Below, one piece after another: positions 50,119-51,133 of a stretch of 51,133 nucleotides of DNA; position 1 is the first letter of the stretch, and every line of letters starts with the position of its first letter. Both the position numbers and the translations under genes were made by a program. Below the pieces are notes generated by a model. The model did no database searches and was not told the origin of the DNA. It was given only the letters and a program-made list of their open reading frames with translations. The stretch covers positions 1 to 51,133 of the forward strand of contig CAIJLK010000002.1 of assembly GCA_903821465.1 (NCBI GenBank), written 5' to 3'. Source of the DNA: an uncultured Bacteroidota bacterium (GTDB lineage: Bacteria > Bacteroidota > Bacteroidia > Chitinophagales > Chitinophagaceae).

Positions 50119-51093
50119 TTAGAAAATTGAATTAAATAAATATCCTGAAAGTATCATAAAGAATGCAATTGTTCCGAAATAGATAGCAATCAATTTCCAA
50201 TTCATTACTTTTTTTAGGAGCATCGCTTCTGGTAAAGAAAGTCCAATTACGCCCATCATAAATGCAATAGCAGTTCCAAGAGGAATGCCTTTAGCTACTA
50301 GTACTTGTATGATAGGGATTACACCTGCTGCATTGCTATACATCGGTACTCCAATCATTACCGCAAGTGGTACAGCATACCATTGACCTTTATTGATATA
50401 ATGTTCAAAAAAGCCGGTAGGTAAAAAACCGTGCATCGCGGCACCAATACCTATCCCTATTATTATGTATAGCGAAACCCCTTTTACTATGTTGAATGCT
50501 TCTTTTAAAATTGTGGGAAACCTTTGTGACAGTGTAAGTTTTTCTTCCTCTAATTCTTCTTCAGTTTCTGCATTGGCAATGATAGTTTGAACCCAAGGAG
50601 TAAGATGTTGCTCTAACTTCATTTTCCCCAAAGCGAATCCTCCTAAAATACCCAAAACAATTCCGGTGCCCACATATATAGCTGTTACTTTCAAACCAAA
50701 AGCTCCAGCAAATATTGCAATAGCCACTTCGTTTACCAAGGGCGCAGTAATAAGGTAGGTGAAAGTGATACCCAACGGAATGCCACCCTTAACAAAACCA
50801 ATAAAGAGTGGAACCGATGAACAGGAACAGAATGGTGTTATTACCCCAAATGTTGAAGCGAATAAATATTCAAGTCCATACATTTTATTGCGGCTTAAAT
50901 AGTTGCGAATTTTTTCTACAGGAAAATATGAGTTAACGATTCCCATTAAAATAGTAATCAAAAAAAGCAATAAGGCTATTTTAATACTATCGAATACAAA
51001 GAAATTTAATGCCTCTCCTAAATGTGTTGTTGCGGAAATACCTAATACTGAATATATGAGCCAGTCTGCAAAATATTGTAACCAATTAAACAT
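50119..51093 (-). CDS. UPF0718/DUF318-type permease
   Basis: An inner-membrane permease of 324 residues with about eight helices. The hallmark is FGVITPFCSCSSVPLFIGFVKGGIP at about 78-102, with the CSCS motif, and GVPMYSNAAGVIPIIQVLVAKGIPLGTA in the second half. A charged loop (NAETEEELEEEKL, about 173-185) separates the halves. Family members are linked to metal or sulfur handling. It lies 11 bases before the YeeE/YedE gene and is probably cotranscribed with it. Cargo is unknown. Confidence 0.9.
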   Translation of the reverse strand: MFNWLQYFADWLIYSVLGISATTHLGEALNFFVFDSIKIALLLFLITILMGIVNSYFPVEKIRNYLSRNKMYGLEYLFASTFGVITPFCSCSSVPLFIGFVKGGIPLGITFTYLITAPLVNEVAIAIFAGAFGLKVTAIYVGTGIVLGILGGFALGKMKLEQHLTPWVQTIIANAETEEELEEEKLTLSQRFPTILKEAFNIVKGVSLYIIIGIGIGAAMHGFLPTGFFEHYINKGQWYAVPLAVMIGVPMYSNAAGVIPIIQVLVAKGIPLGTAIAFMMGVIGLSLPEAMLLKKVMNWKLIAIYFGTIAFFMILSGYLFNSIF

Positions 51094-51133
51094 ACTAAAT
51101 GTCTTTAATGATACATTTATCCATTATCTCTTA

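Overview
The window looks like chromosomal DNA of a Bacteroidota bacterium, most likely family Chitinophagaceae (Sediminibacterium/Ferruginibacter/Lacibacter-like; the genus is a guess). Evidence: AT-rich sequence, a SusC/SusD pair with an ECF sigma factor and FecR anti-sigma factor, Sec/lipoprotein-type clade II NosZ, many secreted glycoside hydrolases, and an IlvD/Edd dehydratase next to an SDR. I see no rRNA, tRNA, CRISPR array, insertion sequence or phage module. No gene-free stretch exceeds about 300 bases; the largest gap is 46707-46932.

Layout. (1) 1-4015: a partial small secreted protein cut by the left edge, an acyltransferase, a carboxylesterase and a luciferase-like monooxygenase. 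(2) 4067-14271: a nitrous-oxide respiration island. It holds Ric/ScdA (NO damage repair), a histidine-rich 12-TM membrane protein, a Crp/Fnr regulator, then cytochrome c - nosZ - nosL (fused to a membrane domain) - nosD - nosF - nosY - truncated haemoglobin, and a convergent fasciclin lipoprotein. Four FNR-type sites (TGATTnnnATCA or a close variant) lie before ric, the membrane gene, the regulator and the cytochrome/nosZ operon. A fifth, less regular TGA-N6-TCA site precedes the fasciclin gene, so all five units may form one local regulon. No nitrite or NO reductase is visible here.

(3) 14443-22584, minus strand: ECF sigma - FecR - SusC - SusD - TlpA-like thioredoxin, a glycan or peptide uptake locus. 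(4) 22667-24053: a membrane-anchored YceI-like protein and a di-haem cytochrome c. (5) 24262-37572: carbohydrate catabolism. GH20 hexosaminidase, an unrecognised secreted 814-residue protein, a pentonate-type dehydratase, an SDR, GH31, a TauE/SafE permease, an SGNH hydrolase and GH51 arabinofuranosidase. The set suggests hemicellulose side-chain removal and perhaps oxidative pentose use.

(6) 37739-42341: a Tricorn-type protease and a TPR plus permuted-papain-like protein whose start codon lies in a long hairpin. (7) 42345-46706, minus strand: DUF4337 protein - short KdpD-like kinase - KdpE-like regulator - Kup K+ transporter, with three perfect 11-bp tandem repeats between regulator and kup. 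(8) 46933-51093: a sulfur module with a sulfide:quinone oxidoreductase, a 53-residue protein, a methyltransferase remnant decayed by deletions, a DUF2892-like membrane protein, a YeeE/YedE transporter and a UPF0718-type permease.

The best candidates for something little described are the FNR-box regulon with its uncharacterised histidine-rich membrane protein and NosL fusion, and the KdpDE-Kup unit with helical-phase repeats.
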